Positions 14,101-27,304 of a stretch of DNA of 64,000 nt are shown piece after piece; the stretch's first letter is position 1, and each line of letters starts with the position of its first letter. The notes beneath the pieces are model-generated. The model had not been told where the DNA came from. It searched no databases and was given only the letters and a program-made list of their open reading frames with translations. The stretch lies in contig NW_024881322.1 of the NCBI RefSeq assembly GCF_018691265.1, positions 8,235,989-8,299,988 on the forward strand, given 5' to 3'. The position numbers were made by a program, and so were the translations under genes. This DNA is from Tyto alba. Lineage: Eukaryota; Chordata; Aves; Strigiformes; Tytonidae.

Positions 14101-14855
14101 TGCAAATGCAAGTTATTTTCCTCCCCTCTGTTTTAAAATACCTAGTGCAAGCATTATTACTTACTCAGAAAAATTTAGGCAGACAACTTCCGTCTTAAAG
14201 ACCCTGATATACGTTCCTGCACTGCAAGAAAGAGTCCTAAATGAATTGGTGATGGTACCTCTAATGAGTCAACTGTGAAGCTATTGTTACAGCTTTGTCA
14301 TAATGTGTGTTGCAAAGGTATTTCTGGCTGCCAGTGTGCAGCACGTACTGACTTACACCTTTCAACTTTCTGTCAAAGGCATCAATCTCTGCTTTTTGTA
14401 TGTGCCAGCATTTGAGGAACTGCCCGTTGAGCATAGATTTAAGTCCCAAAAAACCCACAAGACTAAGTATTGTTGACCTAATATTTCATTTGACTAAAAT
14501 GTTTGGCGTTTTTCATCAATCATTTTCACGTCATAACCTCAATTCCTGTGCACATCTGACACCAGTTTCCTCAAATATCACAATGTAATTATCATTTTTA
14601 GATCAGTGTTCTAGTACATTGCACTTGTTTGACCTTGTGCATCTGTTTCAAGCACTTTTGTAATTAAATTTAGTATTTTGCCTAAACAAGCTTCTGATTT
14701 CAGTACAAATTACTACTAAGCAGACAAACTAATGTGGCAGTATTTAATTTTAAAAGTGAAGGTGTGAATTCAGTTCTTAAACATAGAAACTGTTGCTTGA
14801 TAATTGAACATACAAGTAATGTATTTGATTTTTCTTGTGCTGCTTGAAAAATAAA
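11148..14855 (+). other. AVL9: AVL9 3' UTR with candidate poly(A) signals
   Basis: There is no coding sequence downstream of the AVL9 stop. AATAAA hexamers on the sense strand occur at 12591-12596, 13260-13265 and 14850-14855. The last fits a long 3' UTR like that reported for mammalian AVL9, but which signal is used cannot be told from sequence. A T23 tract is at 11708-11730. Short open frames here (for example 14072-14278) have no recognisable content. Confidence 0.5.
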
Positions 14856-15478
14856 TACATCCAACCTGTTTAAAGTTCTATCTGCTCAAAACGATGTATT
14901 ATTTTAAGAAATTATTCCCTCCAGAAGATACTTGGAGGCATCTGCTTTTGGCATTGGTAGCTGCTTGTAATACACTGGCAATCTTTTTGAAATATGTCTT
15001 TCAGTTAAACTGTGCATGTTGCTTTTTGCAAATTTAGGACAAGAGGATCCTCTAGTGTGACTTTTTATTCCCTATTGGGTCCTGCTTATTGTGAATTGAT
15101 TCAGTAGATTACATCATTAAGAACTTTAAGTACGACTGTAAAATTTTGATGTAGATTTAGCTTTAAAATAGTATGTAGTTCATTTGGATTGTGACATCTA
15201 GTCAAAGTCAGGATGCTGAGTAAATTAATTGCTGCACATCCAGTTCTCTGCTATAGTGAACTGTTTTAAAACTTTAGAACTTCTACTGTAACTGTCACTA
15301 GCTGAGAATGATTTGGTAAATCGCTGTTTCCAGTTGGAGGAAACTAAATGCCTTGAATAACATTGATGTGAATTAGATGAAGCTGATGTCTAGAAAATGG
15401 TTGCAATTCTCTAAAATTTGTTAAAATTTTTCTGACCGTATGAAAGTGTTGTCCCTAAATTCAGGTTCTTTTACCCCG

Positions 15479-16059
15479 TGTAAAATGAGCCAAAAACCAC
15501 CCAGAGTCAAGATACTTGTTTAATCCATATCTGTGCAGAGCTGGGTGCTAGGTGGCAATTCCCCAAAGCCACCACACCGCACACAGGCAAGCAACACACT
15601 GACACACTTCAAACTACAGGAATACACATGTAACATAATGACCGTTGGTTTGTTTCTTATCACTGTGTTCCTCACGGGTTAACAACAGGCCTTGTCTCGG
15701 TCTGAAGTCCCAGTAGCCTCTTTTTTAACTACGCAGGTTCAGGGAGGAAGGGGCTTTTCTTGGTAGGTGACTTTTTCCTACTCAAGGGTGGGGTTTTATT
15801 ATGTTAATGAGGAAAGCTCACTCATAAATCAGGTGGTTCTCTCCTTGGTTCAATTAGCAGCTTTGGTTTCTGTGCATTTATCTTGGTATTTCCCTGCTTG
15901 ATGGTTTTGTGGTGTCATCCCTCCTGCTTATCTCAGCATTTCCTTGTTATAATTACAGTGTTGCTTCTTCAGGGTCATTCTGTCAGCTTTACCAGTTCCT
16001 TTATCAATTCCTGGCATTCTTTCACAGCCCTGCTTTTGTCATTTTATTAAAATGTAACA
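15479..16059 (-). mobile_element. Possible solo LTR relic (ERV-like)
   Basis: The block begins TGTAAAATG and ends ATGTAACA, so the termini are TGT..ACA. Read on the - strand it has AATAAA inside (about 15795) and an ATTAAA followed by a GACTCTGGGTGG stretch near its 3' end, an R/U5-like layout. No target-site duplication is visible at these ends, and there is no internal gag/pol sequence. The family is not identified and the borders are tentative. It may instead be unique intergenic DNA. Confidence 0.3.
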
Positions 16060-16388
16060 CAAATAATTGTGTAAACACACTGGAAGATAAATTTACATCG
16101 TGTTGTTTGTGCAGTATAATTTTACTTTCTTGCAGGTATTTAGCTTTCATTAAAAAGGGCAATATGGAAAGTATTCATTAAAAGCAGAAACACTACATTA
16201 TTGTACTATGATTAAAGATGGATGACAAATTGCTTCATGGTGTTTTGAGTCTTTAATACTACATTAGAGGAGAGACTGACTTAAAGCAGGCACAGAGCTT
16301 TAGTTCTGTGATGTTTCTGATCTTGATCCCATTCTTTATCAAATATTAGAAGTAGTGTATGGATTCATAAAAAAATGGAGATGGATCC

Positions 16389-16592
16389 CTTCTGGCAGTA
16401 AATAGTTAAAATCACTTCTGGCAGTAAATAGTTAAAATCACTTCTGGCAGTAAATAGTTAAAATCACTTCTGGCAGTAAATAGTTAAAATCACTTCTGGC
16501 AGTAAATAGTTAAAATCACTTCTGGCAGTAAATAGTTAAAATCACTTCTGGCAGTAAATAGTTAAAATCACTTCTGGCAGTAAATAGTTAAA
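16389..16592. repeat. 26-bp minisatellite, about 7.8 perfect copies
   Basis: The unit CTTCTGGCAGTAAATAGTTA plus AAATCA is repeated head-to-tail seven full times (16389-16570), followed by a 22-bp partial copy (16571-16592). No differences between copies are visible. The array lies between the convergent 3' ends of AVL9 and KBTBD2. Perfect identity implies recent expansion or ongoing homogenisation. Copy number is likely to vary between individuals. Confidence 0.97.
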
Positions 16593-19500
16593 TAGTGAAC
16601 CTTACTCAGATTACTTTATTCCCCATAAATTGACATCATCTGCACACAGGTAGCTTAATCTCAGTTGTGACTGGAACTTGGAAGTCTAGCTGCCTTGTTG
16701 AGTTCTTCTGTATAGGTTCAAAATTGCCTAATTATAGATTGCTCCTCTTATAAATACTATTCCAAAATCAACTGATAGAAAATAAGTTTTTTGTTGCTTC
16801 CCTGCCTGAATTTATTGGCTAATATTGATAAAAGCATAATTACTATTTGCCTCAATAGTAGCAGAGAACATCTACAAAATCTTCTTTTCTTGTCTTAATC
16901 TAGATCACCAAGAAAGTGGCACTGCTTTCTAGATCAGGTGAGCATAAAGAAAATCAATGTTTAGACTGAAGGAACAACAGTTATCTGGAGTGAAGGCAGA
17001 GGTAGAGGTATGTTGTTGTCTTAAAAACAGTATGAGGAATAACATCACTTACATACTGTGACAGATGGAAATTCTGAAGAAGCAAACTCAATTGGTCGCT
17101 CATCTCTGAATTCAGAGATAGAATGCACACAGACACACAGTGGAGAATTTAGAAGTTCGGGCATACCAGAAAGTGGCAAAAAATTACACTGAGCTTAACA
17201 TATTGCCTAATATGACATGTGGTTACTGACTTTTCCTGCTCTTAATAAATGGTGCATATATATGTCTTGATGTGTATAAAGCTGTGCCAAAGAGCTGGCT
17301 AAAGAGTATGTCTGACCTTAAATTGTGGAAATTGTTTCTTTTTTTTTTTTTCTCTTCAATAAAAATGTGCTCAGAGTTAAATTAGCTAGCTCTACTTCCT
17401 GCACTTTCTAAATAAAATCTCAGCATCAAGATTTAGCTTGATGTCTAGCACGTAATCTGAGACGACTTTAAGGTCTACATTACATCACTACCTTTTTAGT
17501 ACCTTTTAGTGTCCTGTTTACTGGCTCTTTGGTCCTATTGATGCAGTAGAGTTCACGTATGTATTCAGTACAGTTTACTATTTTAAGAGATGAAGTCACA
17601 TTATGCTTCAGGTGACCACTCATACTTTAGCACTTCAGTAACATGTACAATGCTTAAACCCTTTCTTTGCTGAAACAAATGTTCCTAGTTTCACAAGTTA
17701 GGACAAGCCACAGAGGAGCTATGTGCTTTAGAGTGGGAGGAGGCAAAAGCACACAGAGATACTTTTACTCCTGTTTCACCTTCATGCCTGTCCTTTCTTT
17801 GGTGTCAGAGTTTCTGTAACTCAGTGCTGATCTGGGTCTTGCTCTCACCTGCCAGTTCAGGCTGTTTACCCACCTCTTCCATACTGGAATTTGGGAGCTG
17901 TGTGAAGATGTGCAGATTTCATACAGGCTGCCTCCCGGCGTCATGAGCGATCCCTGCAATTTACTCAGTCTGCTAGTAATCCTCCTCCAGGTTATAAGCT
18001 GTGAGTAAGAACACTGCCTTGCTGAATTATACTCATGGTAAATGTTGTAGGAGGGAGATATTTTAAGTTATTCTGGAATGGAACTAAACAGAACTTTTGT
18101 CTGGCTAATGTTCAGCATGATGTACGAAGAAAGTGGTTTTAAGGGTGAGCCTACTTCAGTCTGCCTAAAATAAAGCATCTTTTATGCATGAATCCAGACC
18201 CAAAAGGAGCAAACAATTTGAAGGTAGCTGTAAATGGGAAACAGAGGAGGAAGAACACTAGCCTGCTTATAAATTCAGTGGTCCGCAGGTTTGTCTGTGG
18301 GTGTTCCTTAGCTGTGCTGCCATGTGGTGGGTGCTAGGGCATCTTAATGGAAGCACCGAGAAGCGCTGTGGAAAGCAGTGCCTTAAATCTTAAAACCATA
18401 ATCTTTAGAATCTTAGCAAATTACTTTCCTGTGAAATTAACTATCCCTCTGATCCTGTTCTCTGTAAGGCTTGACACAATTCACTGCCCTAGATCTGACT
18501 GGTCCCTTTAGAACAAAAATTAAATCTTGCAATTAGGTATGTATTTAAACAACTGTAAAAATGAGTGGATGCTTCAAAAATGAGCAGAGGCCAGATGGCT
18601 TCTTTTTATTACCTCAGGTAGGGGGACCTGAAGCTCTGTAGGACTAGCTTGAAGTAGTTCTACCAGAAAAGAAGCAAACTGCTTGCAAATATAGCAAAGC
18701 TTGGGGACAAACAAAGTTGATTCACTGAAACTTGTATGTAAATGCACTTCAAAGCCAAGCACAGGTTGAATAGGCTGGTATTAGGCTGAAGCTTTGTAGT
18801 AAGACACTGGTTTGGAACTCTGTGAAGGCTGTAATCATAGTTGTTCCATTTCTGAAAGGAGAGCTGCATTTTTTTCAGCTGTTGTCTTTGTTCCCACAGA
18901 AGTCTTTCTCTAATTGTACTACCAGTGACCATTTTCAGGCACATGATGCTTTGCCTGCTCAGTTTCTGTCTCAAATTATGCAAGGAAAGAATTTAGACTT
19001 GAGAATAGCATTTGCCAGCTGTGTTTTCCCTTGGAGTTGAATACCAACTGCAGCAACTAGTTGAGTGAACTAGAACAGTCACTAGAGAACTATTCAACAC
19101 GTGACTAGTCTTTAAGTACTGTATTGATCATTTTAAATAAGGTACTTATAAATAAAGACCATGCTAAAAATGTAGGTATCTAGAAACAATGTAGAAATTA
19201 TATATAAAAAATGCAGGCTAGCAGGAAGTCATGTAGACCATCTGTATTTTAAAAGATGTTCTCAAATGGATAAAATCAAGGACAGTTCTTCAGGTTCTGT
19301 GAGGCAACTGTGACTTACAGCCACTGCAGTTTAGCCACCTATTTCCGATTCAATTTTTTTTTTTTTTATCCTTTGGTAAGAAACCATGCATAAAATTTTC
19401 AGCTCAAGTTGAAAGTTCTCAGTAACAGAACCAAGGCCCTGTGCTCCTTCACTAGCTATAGCTCATGTACACTTGCAGAACAGGGGCTTGTCCTGGTACA

Positions 19501-20486
19501 GTGGCCTGCAGAGAGAATGACCCACAGAAGCGAGGAGTCCGTTCAGGCTGCAGTTACCAGGACACCACTTACATAAGGTATGTGATTCTCCAAGTTGCAT
19601 TATAAGCTAGTATCACTGTTTTCCTTTAAATGTATATTCCCCTGACCAGGCTTGCAATGAGCTGTCCTACAGGAAAGCAATATAAACAGACCTACCAGCA
19701 GGATCTCAAGTTGATCTCCCCTCTTACTGAAGCAATTCAGGTGTTTAAAAAAAAAAAAAAGACATAATGGTAAACGTAACCATGTTATGTCACCTTAATA
19801 AAAATTAGTAGCTTGCCTCTTTCGGTTGGAGCCATCATTATTCTGGATCCCATAAATCCCTACATGGTAGAAAATGCCAAAGCATTAAGAAGAGTTTTAT
19901 GTAAGGCAGGTTTCTTATCTGAAGTCTCATTTCCAGTCAAACCTTCAATAATTGTACAAGACAAAACTTTGTAAATCCACATGAAACTTAGCCACAGAAG
20001 TATGCAGGTGTTGTCTTTGATGAAACCTACACTTGTATTTACTGGAATAGGAAAAAAAAATTAAGGAAAAGGCAGTGGCAATGTAGATGATGGAGTAAAT
20101 ATATTTGGTCTTGCTCATAAAGACTGAAAAAAGGTCTCCCATCTTCTGAATTTATGGAAATGACTCCTCATTACCTCCTCAGTGCCCACTGTTCTTCACT
20201 TTCAGTAGAGCAAAATTTGTGCCATGATTGGAGAGGTGCTGATTTACAAAAAAATCATTGTGCAGAATTCAAATTTTATATAATCCTCTGCTTGACTTGA
20301 ATACCCAAGGTCTAGCTTTCACTGAGCCATTAGCAGTCAACTACTGGACTCGTCTCCAGGCTTTTCACAGCTTAACCATTTCAAGTTGCCTTTGACAAAC
20401 TACTTGCTAGAAGTGTGGACATGGTGGGAAGGTGTCATAACTATCTACTTCAACCAGAAAGGACACAAACTCCATTGGATTCAGTC
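16593..20486. other. Intergenic region, AVL9/KBTBD2 convergence
   Basis: No gene, RNA or repeat family is recognised. Only short open frames occur (for example 17765-17959 and 18660-18983 on the - strand), with no conserved motifs or splice context. Small poly-T/poly-A tracts occur at about 17337-17351 and 19747-19760. Confidence 0.6.
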
Positions 20487-21652
20487 TTTTTTAATAAATT
20501 AATGTCATTCAAAATACAGTGCCAGAACATGATGCAGCTGAACATGCTAGTAAGGTTTGTCATGAAGCACCTGTGTTCATGTTAGATTGGCGGCGCCCCG
20601 CTACTGCTAGTGGTTCCTGGGATTAATGCCAGAGCAGCACTAGTCATCTGCTCTCCTGCACGCAGAGCACAGGATATTCCTGAACAGTTCGCTCCCCCCC
20701 AGAGTAAAAAAACCTGATAGCTAAGGGGTATCTATACACAATCACACTACAGTAATGCTTGTTATTAAATTAACAGAAAATAAAGACCTGGTTAATCCAC
20801 ACTAAAACTTTGTTTTACAATGGAAAAATACATCAGCAGCAGGAAGTAATATACATGAGCCAATGTTACTGTAATACAGAACGTGGAGACATTTACTGAT
20901 TAAAGCTCCACACAGACCCGCACTATGAGGGCTGACAATCCCTATTGCAAGCCCAGCAACTTAAGTCCACACCTGGTAAACTACCAGCTGCTTGGAAGAC
21001 CTGTATTCTAAATAGACAGGTATAAGTTAGTGAAAATAGAATACATGCACCTAATAATACAGCTTGACTGAACCTGCAGTCATTTTGCCCTGCATGTTAC
21101 CATACAATGGAAGATCTACCCTTCCTACCACAGGTAGATCCATGGGATTTGTTTCTTTTTCTTTTAATGGCATTACTATACCAACATGGATATTAGTATT
21201 AAGGAAGTGCAGCACAGTCCTTTAATTAGGCCACACTGACAATTATGTCACTAGCACTTAAGTAGAATATCCAGAAGTAGTTCAGATCTAACTGGAAGAT
21301 ATTTTCGAAAGAGTTGTGACATCATTCTAGAAACAGTAACTACTTTTTTCTGAAGCTTTCTCCTGAACTGAGACTTCATAGAACTAGAAATTAATTCTTT
21401 AGACAAGTCAGATGCTTAAGCTCATGATATACATATATGTTTCTCAATTATCAGATAATAGTATTTCAGAATATGGAAGCATATCTGCTCATTTTACTGA
21501 TTCATACTGAATGGCGGCAAGTGTTAGGTAGGGCATAAAAATACAACTCACAAGAGGCAGGTTTGACAATTCGGTTTCCAGACCTGTTCTTTCACAACCA
21601 TTTATTTCAAAGTAACCGAGCACAGAAGCAGTTGTGCAGTCTAATCTGGGAG
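20487..21652 (-). other. KBTBD2: KBTBD2 3' UTR (candidate)
   Basis: This is non-coding sequence downstream of the KBTBD2 TAG on the - strand. Candidate poly(A) signals are AATAAA at 21601-21606 (only about 50 nt after the stop, so a very short form) and ATTAAA at about 21163 and about 20487. The distal one would give a UTR of about 1.1-1.2 kb, in keeping with the usual mRNA size of this gene. The choice of site is inference. Confidence 0.45.
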
Positions 21653-24600
21653 CTATACAGGCGGTAAAGTAACCATCTCCCCATCCAGCTCAAATTCATC
21701 CGCTCCATCTGGTGAGAAGAGATACGTTGGAGGCTTCCATGGGGACTCTTCAAGGCAAGACGGATACAGCTTCCCTACAGTGCACCGGAAGTCTTTCCCC
21801 AAGTCCCACAGCACTCGTTCCGATATATGCTGCCTCAGAAACCAGCGATCCAGTTCCAGGTCGTATTGATAGGTGGCATACTTAGCTCTCTCGTTCATGT
21901 GGGTTTCTCGTATAAAGACACATAAAGAATTAGAGATTACAACGGCTCTAACGCATGGGTCAGAGTAGCGCTTGGCAGGAATGTTGGCTGCCATTCTCCA
22001 CTCATTTTTATTCACATCATAGATTTCCACCGTGACAGAAGACCCATCTACAGTACTGCTTGGGAGCCTTATACCGGAATTGCTGGCAATATGCAGTCCT
22101 CCAATATAGAATATCTTATCACCAAAAGCAGCAGCCGAAGCAAAACACCTACTTGTTTGGCGCATAGCCATTTCTACCCAAGCATCCGACCTGGGAAAGT
22201 AACAATACATCAGGTTGTGTGCCATTACATAAATGCAGTTGTGAACAGCTACCGCTGTGCTCCATTGCCACGCGCAAGGCAATGGGCTTACCATGGTCCA
22301 CTCATCTTTCTCGGTATCGTATCTCTCCACAGTTCTCCTGTTGAGCTCTCCACCGACGCTATCGCCTCCGATTGCATAGATGTATCCTTCACAGCAGACC
22401 AGGGATGGCTTTATACGAACAAAGAGCATCGGTGTCTTTGGAAACCAAGTGTTTTGCTGTGCATCAAACCAGTAAAAGCAATTCACAGTTCTGAAGGCAG
22501 CCTGGAGTTTGCTGCTTTTACTGTGATTGGTTTTCGTGTTTTTCAGAGGAACTTGCCCACCTGCTATATAGATGTCATTATCAGGAGTTACAAGCGTCCC
22601 AACCTTATGCAAGTCAGCAGGAGGGTTGCAGAGTTTGTAAACTTTTTCTGCCTGGGGGCTATAACAGACAGAAGAATAAAGACTACCAGGGTTTTCAGCA
22701 GCAGCTTCAATGAATATCATCATCTCCTCTTTTGTCATACCAAGTCTGGGCTTGAAAAACTTGGGCATCGATTTGTACAGTCCTTGCACCACCACTGATT
22801 TATCATTGGGTGGTAAGCCTTGAAACCAGGCTCTCTGTGTCACTTCTGAAAGTGCATCGATTCGGATTTGGCTAAGAACAGAGGACAAATACTGCGATCG
22901 TGATTCTGTGTTGTACTCCAGCCATAACATAGCAGCTTCACGAACTGTCTCCTCCTTTTCCACATTTAAATTGTCACTGCTTAAAATATCTATTAGTAGA
23001 TCGTGTGACAGTTGCATGAAAGCCTCCTGGTGGTATACAGCTGTGAACTTGTGCTCTACCATTCTTTTAGCACTCTGTTTTAACTCTTCACAGCTGAAGA
23101 GATCAGCAAAACTTAAGAGACGCACACAATTTTCTGCATTAATTTTTTTGATTAAGTATTCTCTACACCGTTGTAACACATCATCTACCTGTAATGCAAA
23201 GAAGAAACACACTAAGTATTACTGCATACAATCTATTCCTTCACATACCAGCAGCAGGTAAGAATACCTGCATTTAGTGTTGAATAACAGGGCTTAAGCC
23301 TGGAAAATACTATACATACACAAAAATACAGCACTGACTTACTCAAGTGCTTCATACAGATCAAGTATATCACATGTACTTGATGTCTTATGTCTGCTGG
23401 AAAAACTAATTTTCTGAACATTAGAAGTGCACTGTTTTACTTCCACCCTCCATAGGGACTGTAAAGCAAGGAGGGATGGGTGGAGGAAACCTGCCTGGCA
23501 AGCAACTGCTGTCTCTACTGAGCAAACTGAACAAGAGTGTTTTGAAATTACTAAACAGAAAAGACTTATTTAACAAGATAAAGAAAAAAATGGTTCCGAG
23601 ATGAGAAGCAGTTATTCCATACTCAAAATAAAACATTCCTACCTGTAAGAAGCAGGCAGTTTCATAAAGCTGTTCTACTGTGCTGTCACTTATTGCCAAG
23701 TTACCCGTGTATGCGTAAGTTATGATAATTTGTAAAGTGGCCGCATCCACATTCCTCAGGTGCACGTGTGTTTGTTTACTTTCACTTAGCCCACTCATGA
23801 ACATGGCTCTGAGGAGAAATATACATATTAAGACAAGGATCAACAGTAAATACAGTATCTTAAATAGTCAACTGTAAGTTTTCAGTGATTACACTCCAAA
23901 AGGTAAACTGTCTTTTTGGTTGCCTGTGTACAGGTGTTTAGTATTTACCTTAGGCTACTGTCTTGTATTTAAGACAAAGCATTTGTATAGAACATTTAAG
24001 AAGTATCATCAATGCCTTTTTTAGAAATATTTTGCAGTCATGCAAACTCTTGTGTTAATCAGCAGAGAACTCTTAATGATTTTAAGAGTTTTAATGATGG
24101 AATTTAAAACTTTTTCTATGTTAGGTGATAAGAGAGAGGAAACATCCTCCGGAAAATACTGTTTAAACATACACAGCTAGATTTTAGATTCTAAAACAAA
24201 AGCAGCAGATTTATGCAATGGACTGAGCTAAGTCCTATCAAAAAGCATGCTCCTCTGGGAGAAAATTAACTCAGAAAACGGAGCAAGGACTAGCACTCCA
24301 TGAAGTATTTCTTACATACCATTCATAATAATAGGTAGTAAACTTTGAGTTTGTAGACAAAAAAAAAAAAAAGAAAAAAAATCAATGACAAAAAATTATC
24401 TGACTTGGTCTGAAAAAAAAGGTACAAGTATTTCTAATACATCTTCCTGAAAAAAGTAGCAAGGCAATTAAAAAAACAGGTTATTGTTTCTATAATGCTT
24501 TATATACCTATTGCCCATTCTCGTTTTTTAGTTGCGACACAGTTAAGAACAACTAATCAGGTTCTAGTTCTGTAAAACAGGTACTTGCCAATTTTCTTAG

Positions 24601-26939
24601 AACGGGGGACGTTGATTTTAAGAGCTTTACATAAACTCAGGTTTGGTATTTATGGCTGCATTGAAAACTCAGTTCAAGGCTATTTATATTTATTTGGGGC
24701 TTTTTAGGAAACCAAATAGGAGAAAAGTTAGAAGGGACAGTGGGTGCCCCCTACGGTCCAGCCTCCAGCGGCAGAGGGACAGGGGACATGGAGATACATT
24801 CCCTAAGCAAAGGCATTCCAGGAAGCACCTGACACAAGGATGGCACCCCACCACCATTCCCTCCTGCCCCCTCCTCATCGCTGGGTCTTCTAAGCTCCTT
24901 AACTCAGGGCAACTTGCATTTTAGGATTCACTGACTAGCCAAGTGAGTATCAACTTGCCATGCAGCTCTTTAAAGGTGAGGAAGACAGTAGGATGCCAGC
25001 AGAGACTCCTCTTTGTAGGAAGGAAGAGGCAGCTGTTAGAGAATCTGGCTGTGGTGTGTGCTTACACACTGGTGAGGGGCCTGTGCCGGAGCCGGGCTGC
25101 CGCAGCACAGCACTCCTCACCAGGATGGAAGGTGAGCTGGCTGCAGTCACACACAATGGCCAGATCATGCCAAGAGATGCTTTTCTGTTCTCCCCCCTCT
25201 CCCCACAGCCTCCTTCAGGGCTATCAATTTTTCATAATAAAGCTAAATTTAGGAAGCTGAGCATCTTTTTGTAAACCAAAGTAGAGAAGAAAAACAGAAC
25301 ACGACAAAACCACAAGCTTGATACTTCTTTTAACCAGTGCCAAAACCTCATTCCACAAATAATAAACACACACATACAAATAAGAGATCTGACTACATAT
25401 TCTAATGCAGCACACTGCATGGACTGATGACAGCTTTCCAACCTTATGATTAGCCACCCACATGAAATCTGGCCACATTTCCAGTGGCTGTTATTTTACA
25501 GACTGTTGGAACTATGTCATCTGCACAAGGCCAACAGCAATAATCATTATCTAGTGATCACACAGTACTTGTTGCTAAAAATTGTACCAGGCTCATCTGA
25601 GATGAAAAAATTAACAAGGAAAACAGCAGCAACAAAAACTTCTGTGAAAGTAAGAAACTGATCCTCAAAGTTCTATGCAAGAAAGCAGATGACAGCATAC
25701 AGAAAACATTTTGGACGTGTTCTGTATAGTGAGCCCATCTCAACAAGAAAAGAGAATTTGCAAACCTTGCCTTGATTAAACAGGAAAGAAAAGTTATAAT
25801 CCTTCCACAATGCATCAGGAAGGTAAAACACGCATGGATGTAACCAAGACTAGTTTCAAGCTTCAAAATTTCTACCAGACAGGCAGATTAATTATTCTGT
25901 GTTGCCAACAAAATAACATTAATCACTGCAGAAAATTCACAGTGCCTTATCTTTTAGGACTTACTATGAAGGCATCTGCAAAAAGTAGTAGCACTTGACC
26001 GATCTTATTAATAAAAACTTTTAAAAACACAAAAAACATGGCACCTGGGAAGCAGGAGCTACTGAATTTAAAATTGGTTTTGTTTTGTTGTTGTTTTTTT
26101 GTTTGGTTGGTTTTGGTTTTTTTGTTGTTTGTTTGGTTTTGGTTTTTTTTTTTTTTTACCCCCACTGAGATGCTGTTGCAAACAGACAAAAAAAACCACC
26201 CTCAGACAACAAAACCGTTGCAATTGCAGCAAGACTCTCAGGTGAGAGAAGAGTTTGACTTCTTTGCTAAGCAGAAAAAACACAGATTATTCAGAAAAGG
26301 AAGCTATGAACTTGCCCGGCAATCCCTGCTTTGAGCAGAGGCTTCCAAGAAACTACAGCTAAGAAACATAAGAAACATGACAATAGAACTCCCATAGCCA
26401 AGTCTCAATAATCCTGTTACCCTACCTTGGGAAACAAATAAAAAGATTAATTATTTAAAGATTAAGCATGAAGAAATTTACTAGTTGGACTCAATTAACT
26501 CCCTAAAGAAAATGATCCATCACCAGTGTGATTTCCCCCTCCCCACCTTATTGTAAAAATTACAGTACCTATCCAGAGTAAGTCACAAGATGCTGGAAAA
26601 TTTATTTTACTCTTTTGGTGTTGGCAAGTAATTATATTTAGGTCTTTTACTTACTTCACTGATCTTTAAAACTCTCTGCAACACATTAATTGTTAATTAA
26701 GTAATATTACACTCAAAACCAGGTATCACAGATTTTCTAGAATTAACAGATCCTAGTTTGAATACTTACCTGAAATAAGAGCTGCACGTTGCAAGAACCA
26801 TCTTATGGCAGGGAAATTCAGTGCCCTCAACAATCAAGACTATGTCAGTTAGCAACTGCTGTTCATAAAAGAATTTTAACTGCTCCAGCAAGGATACAGC
26901 ATACTCTGTATTTATCTGCCTCTCGTCCTGGGTAGACAT
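21653..26939 (-). CDS. KBTBD2: KBTBD2, kelch repeat and BTB domain protein 2
   Basis: Three coding exons on the - strand: 26939-26770 (ATG, 170 nt), 23808-23643 (166 nt) and 23188-21653 (1536 nt, TAG). Phases close and give 623 aa, the same length as human KBTBD2. The order is a BTB domain at about residues 20-130 (contains [20 protein letters not shown] and an [10 protein letters not shown] block), a BACK domain at about 134-235, and kelch repeats over about 300-600 (for example [28 protein letters not shown]). It is a substrate adaptor for the CUL3 ubiquitin ligase; in mouse it is reported to limit the PI3K regulatory subunit p85-alpha and so insulin signalling. The start matches the family N-terminus [20 protein letters not shown]. 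Splice sites are AG|gtaagt and CAG|gtagga. A 235-codon antisense frame at 22091-22798 is a shadow. Confidence 0.97.
26076..26158. repeat. T/G-rich simple repeat
   Basis: Irregular TTTG / TTTTG units merge into a poly-T run, in the first coding intron of KBTBD2. Similar tracts lie at 35111-35196 and 36563-36604. They are low-complexity sequence and make false Phe/Val/Leu-rich frames. Confidence 0.8.
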
Positions 26940-27304
26940 GACTGTATTCCATTAATATTTCCAGGACCAGAGAGAAAAGTCAAGATCTTTTCACCAGAGA
27001 AAGGTCAGCTGAATGTTTCTGAAGTAACCAGGGAAGAAACAGCAGAAGATCTGTAGCCTTCACTTCAGAAGTGATACTTATTAAAAAAGGCAATGTTATC
27101 TTGAGCTGCTGAACCAATGTTTCAGACTTTGACCTACAATTAGGTCATCATGCTTTCACTTGATGTCACAATCTGTTCAGAGACTTTCAAGAGTGTCTCC
27201 AGAGCTCCTGTTGAGATCTACGACGCAGCAAACGAACAAGCAAAAGCGAAGTCTGAGGTAGATTTCGTGGTAACATCTCGTGATCAAAGGCTGCACTTGA
27301 GTGA
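26940..27304 (-). promoter_or_regulatory. KBTBD2: KBTBD2 5' UTR exon with upstream ORFs
   Basis: The start-codon exon extends upstream to a good acceptor (TTTCCTGCTTTCAG) just above 27304. It holds several upstream ATGs: a 29-codon uORF at 27276-27187, a Met-Met-Thr-stop at 27151-27140, and a 29-codon uORF starting at 26952 that overlaps the main start in another frame and stops at 26863. The main ATG has G at -3. This layout could damp translation, but the first exon and real 5' end are inferred. Confidence 0.6.

Noticed and set aside
22091..22798. 235-codon + strand open frame
   Set aside because: It lies exactly antisense to the kelch-encoding exon of KBTBD2, whose protein is strongly conserved; the antisense frame has no recognisable domain and is a codon-bias shadow.
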